Positions 1-7,056 of a stretch of DNA of 19,067 nt are shown here, piece by piece. The DNA comes from Lachnospiraceae bacterium. Lineage in GTDB: Bacteria > Bacillota_A > Clostridia > Lachnospirales > Lachnospiraceae. Below the pieces are notes generated by a model. The model was given only the letters and a program-made list of their open reading frames with translations. It was not told where the DNA came from and searched no databases. The stretch is taken from positions 1 through 19,067 of the forward strand of contig JAILOC010000204.1 in the NCBI GenBank assembly GCA_024691045.1, written 5' to 3'. The first letter of the stretch is position 1; every line of letters begins with the position of its first letter. Made by a program: the position numbers and the translations under genes.

Positions 1-141
1 CTCATCTGGGAATGCCCCAACTGCGGAAACCGCGATCAGAACAAGATGAACGTAGCCCGCAGGACATGCGGATACATCGGAACCCAGTTCTGGAATCAGG
101 GCAGGACCCAGGAGATCAAGGAAAGAGTACTTCACCTGTAA
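1..141 (+). CDS. nrdD: Anaerobic ribonucleoside-triphosphate reductase, C-terminal end (partial)
   Basis: This is the last 46 codons of an open frame that enters from the left edge and stops with TAA at 139-141. The family makes deoxyribonucleotides without oxygen, using a glycyl radical. The fragment shows a CPNCG half of the C-terminal zinc site and then RRTCGYIGTQFWNQGR, which matches the glycyl-radical loop of NrdD; the radical glycine would be the one in TCGYIG. The tail ending in KERVLHL is also typical of the family. The activase gene nrdG often follows nrdD, but here the next gene is an unrelated membrane protease. The identification is firm; everything upstream of residue 46 from the end is outside the window. 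Confidence 0.93.
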   Translation, partial: LIWECPNCGNRDQNKMNVARRTCGYIGTQFWNQGRTQEIKERVLHL

Positions 142-160
142 GTATAGGAATGTTTGGGTT

Positions 161-188
161 GAAACGAGGGGATTCGTCCCCTCGTTTC
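161..188 (+). terminator. Perfect 12-bp hairpin after nrdD, no T-tract
   Basis: Arms at 161-172 and 177-188 are perfectly complementary (GAAACGAGGGGA and its partner) and enclose a TTCG tetraloop. The hairpin sits 20 bp after the nrdD stop and 15 bp before the ribosome binding site of the next gene. It is followed by GCAAGTAAAC and not by a run of T, so it is not a standard intrinsic terminator. It may work as an mRNA 3'-end stabiliser or processing site, or as a weak terminator. Confidence 0.6.
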
Positions 189-213
189 GCAAGTAAACAG
201 ATAAGGAGGACAT

Positions 214-1002
214 ATGCTCGCACTTGCGTTTATACCGGGACTGGTTCTGCTTTTCGCGGTATGGAAATTTGACACGGTCGAGAACGAATCCCCCGTTCTG
301 CTCTTGAAACTTTTCGGAGCGGGAGTGGCGGTGATGATCATCGACATACTTCTTCGTACGCTGGGACTCAGGCTCCTCGAAGCTGCTTACAGCGGCACTT
401 CGATCCTGCTCTACACATTTCTCGATGCTTTTATCTTTACGGCGCTCATCGAGGAGGGCGGAAGATTTCTGGCGCTTAAGCTCCTGACATGGAAGAACAA
501 GGAATTCAATTATACCTTTGACGCCATAGTTTACAGCGTGGCCCTTTCCGTCGGTTTCCTTATCACTGAGAACATCGTTTATATCATAAAGTACGGATCG
601 GCAATAAGACCTCTTGCACTTATCCTTCCCGTCTTTGCCCAGGTCATAATATCCGTATTCATGGGATATTACTACGGACTTGCCAAGGTCGCTGACAGCA
701 AAAAGGAAGATCAAAACAGGAAGATATATCTGGCCGAAGCCGTTATAGTTCCCACGGTGATCCACGGAATATACGAGATGTGCATAAAGACGCAGAGAGT
801 ATCAGTTCTGATAGTGTTTGCCGTTTATGTCCTGATCATGACTGTGATTGCGGTCACTATTTTCTTTAATTCCCGAAAGCAGGATGCCGAGATCGTATGG
901 GGCATCACGGATATAAAGGAAGGTGACGGATTCGAGATAAACGTCACGGATCTGCTCCATAAAAGCGATATAGCCGGAAAGGAGGCAGATAATGAAGGTT
1001 AA
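214..1002 (+). CDS. PrsW-family intramembrane protease
   Basis: The 262-residue protein is strongly hydrophobic, with about seven or eight predicted membrane spans. Family motifs appear in order: E80-E81 in LIEEGGRFLA (PrsW EExxK-like), E119-N120 in GFLITENIVY after an FDAIVY segment, and H184 in TVIHGIYE. PrsW proteases cut membrane proteins, classically the anti-sigma factor RsiW in Bacillus subtilis. One family position, a His in the segment before GYYYGLA, appears to be Gln (Q143) here, so activity should not be taken for granted. The start is ATG with AAGGAGGA at 203-209. Its last 11 bp overlap the next gene, which implies translational coupling. The substrate is unknown; the zinc-ribbon partner is a candidate by context only. 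Confidence 0.8.
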   Translation: MLALAFIPGLVLLFAVWKFDTVENESPVLLLKLFGAGVAVMIIDILLRTLGLRLLEAAYSGTSILLYTFLDAFIFTALIEEGGRFLALKLLTWKNKEFNYTFDAIVYSVALSVGFLITENIVYIIKYGSAIRPLALILPVFAQVIISVFMGYYYGLAKVADSKKEDQNRKIYLAEAVIVPTVIHGIYEMCIKTQRVSVLIVFAVYVLIMTVIAVTIFFNSRKQDAEIVWGITDIKEGDGFEINVTDLLHKSDIAGKEADNEG

Positions 1003-1846
1003 ATGTAATTACTGCGATCAGCTGATCGAAGATAATCTTAATTACTGTCCCTATTGCGGCGGATCGATGCCTACTGCGAATCGTACCGCTTCCGACCAGC
1101 CTAAGACCATAGAGGAGCTCAAGGCCTGGTATACGGCGCATAAGCTCCCTCCCGAGAACATAACCAGATTCTTCATCGGCAAAGATATCAAGGAGCCCAA
1201 GGCTTTCGGTATTTACAAGAGTGAGACCGGCGACTTTGTCGTATATAAGAACAAGGCAAACGGAGAGAGAGCGGTCAGATATCAGGGCTCTGACGAAGGC
1301 TATGCGGTCAATGAATTATACCAGAGACTCAGAGCAGAGATCGCGGATCAGAAAAGCCATGCGGCTGATAAGAGGCCTTCACAGCCCGCAAGAAAGAAGT
1401 CCAAAAATTCCCATTCCCTGATCGGGAAGATCCTCGGATTCTTTCTTTTCACACGTTTCGGACTTACTTTGCTGGTATTTCTGATACTGTTTGTTATGGC
1501 GATGCTGGACAATTCTCCTTCAAGGGGATATTACCGCTATAACGGAAATGACTATTATTATCAGAGCGGATCCTGGTATTCATACGATTCCGGATATGAT
1601 ACCTGGGACTACATGTCCGACAGTGATTTTCTCGACGATATCATCTACGATGATACTGCGGACGATTACCGCGTTTACGATCACAGCGGAATGGATTTCG
1701 AGGATACCTCATGGTACGACTCCGGAAGCAGTTCAAGTTATGACAGCAGCGATTACAGCTATGACTACGACTGGGATTCTGACAGCTCATGGGATTCATA
1801 CGATTCCTGGGATTCGGACTACTCCAGCTGGGATTCCGATTGGTGA
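992..1846 (+). CDS. Zinc-ribbon membrane protein with Trp/Tyr/Asp/Ser-rich tail
   Basis: The 284-residue protein begins with a zinc ribbon (C5-x2-C8 and C19-x2-C22). A conserved-looking globular segment follows at about residues 35-115, containing RFFIGKDI, FGIYKS and FVVYKNK, of a kind seen in other clostridial zinc-ribbon proteins. A basic linker leads to one membrane span near residues 147-170, and then a roughly 110-residue tail made almost entirely of Asp, Ser, Tyr, Trp and Gly. The tail ends in WDS repeats spaced 6, 6 and 7 residues apart. The tail is presumably outside the membrane if the ribbon is cytoplasmic. The gene overlaps the PrsW-like gene by 11 bp, with GGAGG just ahead of its ATG. 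Function is not known; a membrane sensor or scaffold, possibly cleaved by the PrsW-like protease, is an inference. Confidence 0.8.
   Translation: MKVKCNYCDQLIEDNLNYCPYCGGSMPTANRTASDQPKTIEELKAWYTAHKLPPENITRFFIGKDIKEPKAFGIYKSETGDFVVYKNKANGERAVRYQGSDEGYAVNELYQRLRAEIADQKSHAADKRPSQPARKKSKNSHSLIGKILGFFLFTRFGLTLLVFLILFVMAMLDNSPSRGYYRYNGNDYYYQSGSWYSYDSGYDTWDYMSDSDFLDDIIYDDTADDYRVYDHSGMDFEDTSWYDSGSSSSYDSSDYSYDYDWDSDSSWDSYDSWDSDYSSWDSDW
1772..1836 (+). repeat. TGGGATTC repeats encoding WDS units
   Basis: TGGGATTC occurs at 1772, 1790, 1808 and 1829, so the spacing is 18, 18 and 21 bp, always a multiple of three. In frame this encodes WDS followed by Asp/Ser/Tyr residues. It is an intragenic repeat that could change length without a frameshift. 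Confidence 0.8.
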
Positions 1847-1860
1847 TGAATAAGAATAAG

Positions 1861-1895
1861 GTGCCCGGAGATGCGATGTCTCCGGGCATTTTTTT
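1861..1895 (+). terminator. Intrinsic terminator after zinc-ribbon gene
   Basis: TGCCCGGAGA at 1862-1871 pairs perfectly with TCTCCGGGCA at 1879-1888. The stem is followed directly by seven T residues. It lies 15 bp after the TGA at 1844-1846 and closes the PrsW/zinc-ribbon unit. Confidence 0.93.
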
Positions 1896-1927
1896 GCCGT
1901 TTTCTGCTTTTAAATGCCGTTTTCTGC
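1895..1927. repeat. 13-bp direct repeat, 20-bp period
   Basis: TGCCGTTTTCTGC occurs at 1895-1907 and again at 1915-1927. It is in the 312-bp gap between the zinc-ribbon gene and the next gene. No function is apparent; it may be a simple local duplication. Confidence 0.7.
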
Positions 1928-2023
1928 AATGCCTGTTTTCATTTTGCGGAGTATATCGGATAATCCCTGCAGACGACCGTATCTTATGATAGGGTGGATT
2001 ATATATATATGTACCTGGTAAAG

Positions 2024-2078
2024 GCAAAATATTCCTGCAGCTGAACCTTCTCTCGGCACAGGGATATTTTGCTTTTTT
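2024..2078 (+). terminator. Long-loop hairpin with T-tract in the gap before 2159
   Basis: GCAAAATATTCCTG at 2024-2037 pairs with CAGGGATATTTTGC at 2059-2072 over 14 positions with one T-G wobble, and six T residues follow. The loop is 21 nt. A strong terminator already sits at 1861-1895, so this second one would end either read-through or a short separate transcript starting nearby. A TATATATATA stretch at 2000-2010 lies upstream, but I see no convincing -35. The rest of 1896-2158 holds no gene I can support. Confidence 0.6.
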
Positions 2079-2158
2079 GTTACCTTTCTTTGTTATAAGA
2101 TAGTAATGTGCGAAAAGGGTTATGCCTGTGGGCTTGCCCGGAAAAAAGGAATTAATAT

Positions 2159-3427
2159 ATGGCTATTTTGATAATTGTTTATATAGGACTTTGGATTGCG
2201 ACCTTTGCCGAGATATTTCGTTATTACAAGGTCAAGGCCAACGCGTTCAGCGAAAAAGAGGTAAGGGAGGCTGCCAGGGAGCAGGTCGGAAAGCTTAAGG
2301 CCATGGATCCTGTCATAACCTGCGATTATTGCGGACATAAGATCGATACCCGTAAGGACAGCACGTGTCCCAATTGCGGAGGAGCATATGATAACGATCC
2401 GGAATGGAAGTCCAGATATGATGTAAAGAAATCCTTTATAGATGATGCGACACAAATAGTCATCGAAAAGCGTGAGAAAAAGGCCGAGAGGGAAAGCAAA
2501 AAAATCCTTGAGTCCATCGGAACGAAGATAAAATTCTTTGCGGTGATACACATCCTTTTTATGTTTTTGATCGTAGGGGTGGGAATCTATGTTTCCGTTC
2601 CGAAATATCAGAAGGATATGGAACTCAATGATTCCGAATATGTTTTTTATGAGCCCGCGGATTACAGAATAAATGGGGACGGTGTCATATACGACGAGGA
2701 CGGTCTGAAGATCAGGATATCGAATATTTATCACATCCCCGGAAGAAGCCTTGAAAGCGACGGCATCGAATCCGGAAGGGCCAAGATCGGACTGGTCATA
2801 GAGAATAATTCCGGTGAGAATGTGAGAATAAGGGTTTCATGCAGGGCGATAAACGGTATTTCGTCGTCATACGGGTATTTCACCATGCTGAGCAATTTCA
2901 AAAAGAACAGGACCGTCAACGTGTACGGTGAGATATACCGACTGCCCGGAACGGAAATATCCGAAATGGTGATAGATGAGATCGAGATCTACAGCCTGGA
3001 TAATGAACTTATGAAAGAGATCCCGGATCCCGTGATCATAACGACAACCGCTGAAGTTGCCCGTCCCGAATACGACCTGTCGGATTATCATCTGATCTAT
3101 ACAAATGACGATGTCGATATTTATTCCTGCCTGTCTAAAGAGCAGTACAAAGAGGGCTACAGGTTCTTCGTCGAAAACAGATCGGACAGGGCATATGAGA
3201 CCGGTATCGATTCAATGACGATCGACGGTAAACAGGTCCGGGCTTACGGGTTTTACAGATCATATATACCTGCCGGCTATGCGCTGATTTCGGGAGAGAC
3301 ATACAGCTACGATGATGTATATGATATAGAGACCATAGGGGGTAAGAATGTAAAGGTAAATATATCCTTTTCCTGCCCTGAGGATCCTACCTTTGATTTT
3401 TCAACCGGATATATTGAACTGAACTGA
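2159..3427 (+). CDS. Zinc-ribbon membrane protein with two extracytoplasmic beta-rich repeats
   Basis: The 422-residue protein has an N-terminal membrane span (about residues 2-20), a zinc ribbon near residues 58-80 (CDYCG and CPNCG pairs), a charged Lys/Glu-rich helix at about 90-120, and a second membrane span near residues 122-142 (FFAVIHILFMFLIVGVGIYV). The remaining 280 residues look beta-rich and fall into two similar units, each with a pattern like GLVIENNSGENV or RFFVENRSDRAY followed by an aromatic-rich stretch and a closing strand. This layout is common in uncharacterised clostridial membrane proteins; no enzyme motif is seen. ATG 2159 has AGGA at 2147-2150. The next gene begins 20 bp after the stop, so an operon with nnrD and the RsuA-like gene is likely, though the functions look unrelated. 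Confidence 0.8.
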   Translation: MAILIIVYIGLWIATFAEIFRYYKVKANAFSEKEVREAAREQVGKLKAMDPVITCDYCGHKIDTRKDSTCPNCGGAYDNDPEWKSRYDVKKSFIDDATQIVIEKREKKAERESKKILESIGTKIKFFAVIHILFMFLIVGVGIYVSVPKYQKDMELNDSEYVFYEPADYRINGDGVIYDEDGLKIRISNIYHIPGRSLESDGIESGRAKIGLVIENNSGENVRIRVSCRAINGISSSYGYFTMLSNFKKNRTVNVYGEIYRLPGTEISEMVIDEIEIYSLDNELMKEIPDPVIITTTAEVARPEYDLSDYHLIYTNDDVDIYSCLSKEQYKEGYRFFVENRSDRAYETGIDSMTIDGKQVRAYGFYRSYIPAGYALISGETYSYDDVYDIETIGGKNVKVNISFSCPEDPTFDFSTGYIELN

Positions 3428-3447
3428 GCTGACGCTTGGAGAATGAT

Positions 3448-4311
3448 ATGAAAAAAAGAAAAATGATACGACTGTCATATTCCATAAGTGAGTGCCTTCC
3501 GAAAAGAGATCCTTCCGGACATAAGGGAACCTTCGGAAAAGCATTCATCTATTCGGGAAGCTACGGAAGCGCGGGATGTGCGGTCCTTGCGGGACGTGCC
3601 GCATACAGAAGCGGTGCCGGCATGGTGAAGATATCCTCACCCGAATATAACCGCATCATAATCCAGACCGCACTGCCTGAAGCACTTTACGATACGGGAG
3701 CTTTTGCGGGAAGGATGCATCTGCTTGATAAATGGAGCAATGTGTATCTTGCGGGACCCGGCATAGGGACGGATGCAGAGGCCATATCGCAGCTGGATGC
3801 CCTGATAAACGGAAGCGGATCAAAGCCGCTCGTGCTCGATGCCGATGCACTGACTGTGATCTCGTCGGATCAGGGAAGGTATCTGTCGGATGACCTGAGA
3901 CGCATGTCCGCCGAAGGAAGACAGATCATACTTACGCCCCATGAGGGTGAACTTCACAGGTTTCTTAAGATCGTTCCGGATGCTCCCGCGGACGGAGACA
4001 GGCTCAGCCTCGGGATGGCTGTATCCGAGTACTTCGGATGCACCGTCGTCGCAAAGGGTGATGTAACATATACGATCACACCGGATGAGGATATAGTCTG
4101 CAATGATGACTGCGGGAATTCGGGAATGGCGACCGCAGGAAGCGGGGACGTTCTTGCGGGGATCATAACCGGACTTCTAGCACAGGGGCTTGATGCCCAT
4201 ACCGCCGCATCATACGGAGTCAGGATCCATGCGCTCGCGGGAGACAGGGCTGCCGGTGCAAAATGTGAACACGCGCTTATGGCAGGCGATATCGCTGAGT
4301 ATATATTCTGA
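3448..4311 (+). CDS. nnrD: ADP/ATP-dependent (S)-NAD(P)H-hydrate dehydratase
   Basis: This enzyme repairs hydrated NADH and NADPH back to the active cofactor using ADP or ATP in the cytoplasm. From the ATG at 3448 it has 287 residues, the usual size for the stand-alone dehydratase domain. It lacks the NnrE epimerase domain fused in many bacteria. Signatures are GTFGKAFIYSGS (about residues 27-38), RSGAGMVKI, TPHEGEL (164-170) and NSGMATAGSGD (224-234), whose final Asp is the expected catalytic base. A TTG at 3436 would extend the frame by four codons, but GGAG at 3438-3441 is correctly placed 6 bp before ATG 3448, so I chose the ATG. It lies between a zinc-ribbon gene and an RsuA-like gene, apparently as a housekeeping member of the same operon. 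Confidence 0.9.
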   Translation: MKKRKMIRLSYSISECLPKRDPSGHKGTFGKAFIYSGSYGSAGCAVLAGRAAYRSGAGMVKISSPEYNRIIIQTALPEALYDTGAFAGRMHLLDKWSNVYLAGPGIGTDAEAISQLDALINGSGSKPLVLDADALTVISSDQGRYLSDDLRRMSAEGRQIILTPHEGELHRFLKIVPDAPADGDRLSLGMAVSEYFGCTVVAKGDVTYTITPDEDIVCNDDCGNSGMATAGSGDVLAGIITGLLAQGLDAHTAASYGVRIHALAGDRAAGAKCEHALMAGDIAEYIF

Positions 4312-4320
4312 GCAAGTTGC

Positions 4321-4358
4321 AGGGGAGGTTTGGGAACGATTCCCTTTGCTCTTATATG
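4321..4358 (+). promoter_or_regulatory. Distant Shine-Dalgarno with intervening hairpin
   Basis: AGGGGAGG at 4321-4328 is the only good ribosome binding site for ATG 4356 but is too far away in linear sequence. Between them GGGAA at 4332-4336 pairs with TTCCC at 4340-4344 around a CGA loop, which would shorten the effective spacing to about 14 nt. This is a structural inference. Confidence 0.45.
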
Positions 4359-5060
4359 AGGATAGATAAGTATCTTGCCGACAATTCAATAGGAACGAGA
4401 AAAGAGATCAAGGCATTCATAAAAGCCGGAAGGGTTCTTGCAAACGGAATGGCCGTAAACGATCCGGGCATGCATATAGATCCTGCTGCGGATGAGATCT
4501 CCTTTGACGGACACACACTTGAGTATGAGAAGTTCCACTATTATATGCTAAATAAGCCCGCGGGCACCGTATCGTCCACAAAGGAAGGTGCATCGGTGAC
4601 CGTGGTCGAGCTGCTTGCTGAGGAAGGCATTAAGAATCTTTCACCCGTGGGAAGGCTGGATAAGGATACCGAGGGACTGCTTATCCTGACCGATGACGGA
4701 GAGCTTCTTCATAACCTGATCTCACCGAAGAAGCATGTCGGAAAAGAATACCTCGTCATTACCGAAAAGCCCGTTTCCGAAGATGATCTGAAGAAACTGG
4801 AAGCAGGCGTGGATATAGGGGATGATAAGCCGACACTTCCGGCAAAGGCGGAGGTGATGGATGACGGACTCCATCTGACTATCACCGAGGGCCGTTTCCA
4901 TCAGGTAAAAAGAATGCTCGAAGCCGTGGATAATAAAGTGACTTATCTTAAGAGGCTGAAGATGGGTGAGCTTGCCCTTGACCCTGCGCTTAAGGAAGGA
5001 GAATACAGAAAACTGACGATAGCAGAACTTGCACTCATAAAAGCCAAAAGTGGTCAATAA
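4356..5060 (+). CDS. RsuA/RluB-family pseudouridine synthase
   Basis: The protein isomerises uridine to pseudouridine in RNA, most likely 16S or 23S rRNA. From ATG 4356 it has 234 residues: an S4 RNA-binding domain at about 1-45 (MRIDKYLADN, FIKAGRVLANG) and a catalytic domain from about 60. The catalytic Asp is D102 in GRLDKDTEGLLILT, and RFHQVKRML is the conserved late motif. The family normally starts MRxDKxL, which supports this ATG over an in-frame TTG at 4317. The purine-rich AGGGGAGG at 4321-4328 is 27 bp upstream of the ATG, with a short hairpin between them (see the separate entry). The exact rRNA target cannot be decided from sequence. Confidence 0.9.
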   Translation: MRIDKYLADNSIGTRKEIKAFIKAGRVLANGMAVNDPGMHIDPAADEISFDGHTLEYEKFHYYMLNKPAGTVSSTKEGASVTVVELLAEEGIKNLSPVGRLDKDTEGLLILTDDGELLHNLISPKKHVGKEYLVITEKPVSEDDLKKLEAGVDIGDDKPTLPAKAEVMDDGLHLTITEGRFHQVKRMLEAVDNKVTYLKRLKMGELALDPALKEGEYRKLTIAELALIKAKSGQ

Positions 5061-5085
5061 ATTACTGTTTTTTTGCGGATAAAAG

Positions 5086-5124
5086 TGTTATTATGTTCGG
5101 GTCGGACCGGGAAACGTATCCGAC
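5086..5124 (+). promoter_or_regulatory. Extended -10 promoter and 5'-terminal hairpin for thiT
   Basis: TGT-TATTAT at 5086-5094 is an extended -10 element. The -35 region is poor (TGTTTT at 5066-5071, 17-bp spacing). The predicted start is near 5101, where GTCGGA (5101-5106) pairs with TCCGAC (5119-5124). The TPP aptamer follows. Confidence 0.5.
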
Positions 5125-5136
5125 ATACAATCAAAT

Positions 5137-5243
5137 ACATGGGGTGCTTAATTTAGCTGAGATCGGGAAAAGTCCCGAAACCCAATGGAACCGACAGGTT
5201 CCTGTAACTTGATCCGGGTAATGCCGGCGTAAGGAGGAAATGT
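5137..5243 (+). ncRNA. TPP riboswitch (THI element)
   Basis: The conserved core is clear: GGGGTGC at 5141-5147, GCTGAGAT at 5156-5163, a hairpin TCGGGA/TCCCGA, ACCC, a GGAACC/GGTTCC stem, then CTTGATCCGGGTAATGCCGGCGT ending near 5231 (a variant of the usual CTGATCTGGATAATGCCAGCG). It binds thiamine pyrophosphate and normally shuts off thiamine uptake or synthesis genes. The ribosome binding site AAGGAGG (5231-5237) starts immediately after the conserved GCGT, and ACAT (5137-5140) can pair with ATGT (5240-5243) to close P1 around it. No terminator lies between the aptamer and the ATG at 5245, so control of translation start is the likely mechanism. Confidence 0.95.
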
Positions 5244-5244
5244 T

Positions 5245-5919
5245 ATGTTTTGGAATGCAGAAGACGGTTACTATGTAATGGGTGGCGGCGGATACGCAGC
5301 TCTTGCGCTCGCGCTGATCATCGCCCTGATACTCATCGGAGTTCTCAGGGGAAGAAAGAAGGATGCCAAGAGCAAGTTCTCCGTTAAGACCGTCACTTTT
5401 GCGGGTGCATCGATAGCACTTGCGTTTGTTCTATCGTTCGTTAAACTCTATCATCTTCCCTGGGGAGGATCGGTCACACTTCTTTCCATGTTTTTCGTAG
5501 TGTTTGTAGGATATCTGTACGGCCCCGGCGTCGGATTCGCCGCAGCATTTGTTTACAGCATCCTTCAGTTCATCCAGGGTGGCGGCGGCTCTTATATGCT
5601 TTCCCCGCTCCAGGTAATGTGTGACTATTTCCTTGCATTTACCGCACTTGGTGTAAGCGGCTTTTTCAAGGGAAAGAAGAACGGACTTATCATCGGTTAT
5701 ATAATTGCGGTAATTTGCAGGGGTGCGTTCCATGCACTCGGCGGATATCTCTTCTGGATGGATTACATGCCTGAGGATTTCTTCGCACCTGCCGTATATC
5801 CCATACTTTACAACTTTGCATATCTGATCCCCGAGATGATCCTCACTGTTATCGTGATCATTCTCCCTCCCGTAAAGAAGGCTATCGAGAGAGTAAGGAA
5901 CATGGCAGATCAGATGTAA
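5245..5919 (+). CDS. thiT: Thiamine-specific ECF transporter substrate-binding component
   Basis: ThiT is the membrane S-component that binds thiamine and works with a shared ECF energy module (not encoded here). The 224-residue protein has about six membrane spans and the family motifs: the LPWGGSVTL segment, YLYGPGVGFAAAF, YMLSPLQVMCDYFLAF, and RGAFHALGGYLFW, which carries the conserved Arg and His. It is somewhat longer than typical ThiT because of an extra N-terminal span before residue 40. The TPP riboswitch directly upstream independently supports thiamine uptake. AAGGAGG at 5231-5237 fixes the ATG. Its TAA stop lies in the loop of a small hairpin that precedes the next gene. Confidence 0.95.
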   Translation: MFWNAEDGYYVMGGGGYAALALALIIALILIGVLRGRKKDAKSKFSVKTVTFAGASIALAFVLSFVKLYHLPWGGSVTLLSMFFVVFVGYLYGPGVGFAAAFVYSILQFIQGGGGSYMLSPLQVMCDYFLAFTALGVSGFFKGKKNGLIIGYIIAVICRGAFHALGGYLFWMDYMPEDFFAPAVYPILYNFAYLIPEMILTVIVIILPPVKKAIERVRNMADQM

Positions 5920-5928
5920 AAACATCTG
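5911..5928 (+). other. Hairpin carrying the thiT stop codon
   Basis: CAGATG (5911-5916) pairs with CATCTG (5923-5928), and the six-base loop TAAAAA contains the thiT stop. The start codon of the next gene is 5 bp after the stem. A ribosome terminating on thiT would melt it, which fits translational coupling. It has no T-tract and is not a terminator. Confidence 0.55.
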
Positions 5929-5933
5929 AGAAA

Positions 5934-7043
5934 ATGAACAGAGAAAAAACAATAGTCAGGACTAGTTTCATAGGCATCATCGCAAATGTGATCCTTTCGA
6001 TACTAAAAGCGGTGATAGGATTTGCAAGCGGTTCGATAGCTATCGTGACCGATGCGGTCAACAACCTTACCGATGTGATGAGTTCCGTTATCACTATCAT
6101 CGGAGCTAAGGTTGCCGTAAAACGCCCTGACAAGGAACATCCGCTTGGACACGGCAGGGCTGAGTATATCAGCGCTGCCGTTATTTCCGTTCTGGTTCTT
6201 TACGCCGGCGTTACCGCGATCATCGAATCCGTCAAGAAGATAAACAATCCCGGTGAGATATCGTACGATGCGGTACAGATGATCATTCTTATACTGGCCG
6301 TCGGAGTGAAGATCGCATTAGGCTTTTATGTCACCGCTGTCGGAAAAAAGGTGGACTCCGATGCGCTTGTCAATTCCGGCAAGGATGCTCTCGGTGATGT
6401 GCTTACATCATCAGCCACCATAGTAGCGGCTTTCGTATATATATTTGCCCATATTTCGATAGAGGGCTTCGTCGGTATCCTGATCGGTTTCTTTATCATC
6501 AAGGCGGGTCTCGATATGCTTACTGAAACGCTCGGCGATATCATCGGAAGAAGACCCGATGCCGAACTGACCGGGAAGATCAAGGATGCCATCTGCAAGT
6601 TTGACGGAGTGTACGGAGCTTACGACCTGATCCTCCACAATTACGGTCCGGAAAGATATATGGGTTCGGTCCATGTAGAGATAGATTCATCCAAGAGTGC
6701 GGATGAGATAGATTTTCTTTCAAGAAAGATCACCCATACCATATATGCGGAATACGGAGTGATCATAGAAGCGGTGGGTGTATATTCGAGGGATGATACC
6801 CATCCGGAAACATCCGCCATGAGAGAGAAGGTTTCAGAGATTGTTTTTTCACACGACAAGGTTCTTCAGATGCACGGCTTCAGGGTCGATTTTGATAACA
6901 GACTGATCCTCGCCGACATCATAATCGATTTTGAGGCTGCCGACAGGGAGGCACTGTATAAACACATTGTAGGAGATATCGCGGAAGCGTATCCCGATTT
7001 TACCGCACGAATTGTCCTTGATATAGATGCATCTGATCTGTGA
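5934..7043 (+). CDS. Cation diffusion facilitator (CDF) metal efflux transporter
   Basis: CDF proteins export divalent metals in exchange for protons. The 369-residue protein has about six membrane spans in the first 210 residues, a HPLGHGRAEY loop (69-78), and a cytoplasmic metal-binding domain after about residue 215 with HVEID. A third, CDF-dimerisation-like segment extends the C-terminus beyond the usual 300 residues. Transport-site residues appear to be N43/D47 in TM2 and D151/D155 in TM5. The usual zinc pattern has His in TM5 (HxxxD); the ND/DD set resembles manganese exporters such as MntE, so Mn2+ is a reasonable but unproven substrate. Only a weak CTGAG precedes the ATG, so expression probably depends on coupling to thiT 14 bp upstream and hence on the TPP riboswitch. 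Confidence 0.9.
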   Translation: MNREKTIVRTSFIGIIANVILSILKAVIGFASGSIAIVTDAVNNLTDVMSSVITIIGAKVAVKRPDKEHPLGHGRAEYISAAVISVLVLYAGVTAIIESVKKINNPGEISYDAVQMIILILAVGVKIALGFYVTAVGKKVDSDALVNSGKDALGDVLTSSATIVAAFVYIFAHISIEGFVGILIGFFIIKAGLDMLTETLGDIIGRRPDAELTGKIKDAICKFDGVYGAYDLILHNYGPERYMGSVHVEIDSSKSADEIDFLSRKITHTIYAEYGVIIEAVGVYSRDDTHPETSAMREKVSEIVFSHDKVLQMHGFRVDFDNRLILADIIIDFEAADREALYKHIVGDIAEAYPDFTARIVLDIDASDL

Positions 7044-7056
7044 TTGGGAGGGAAAA

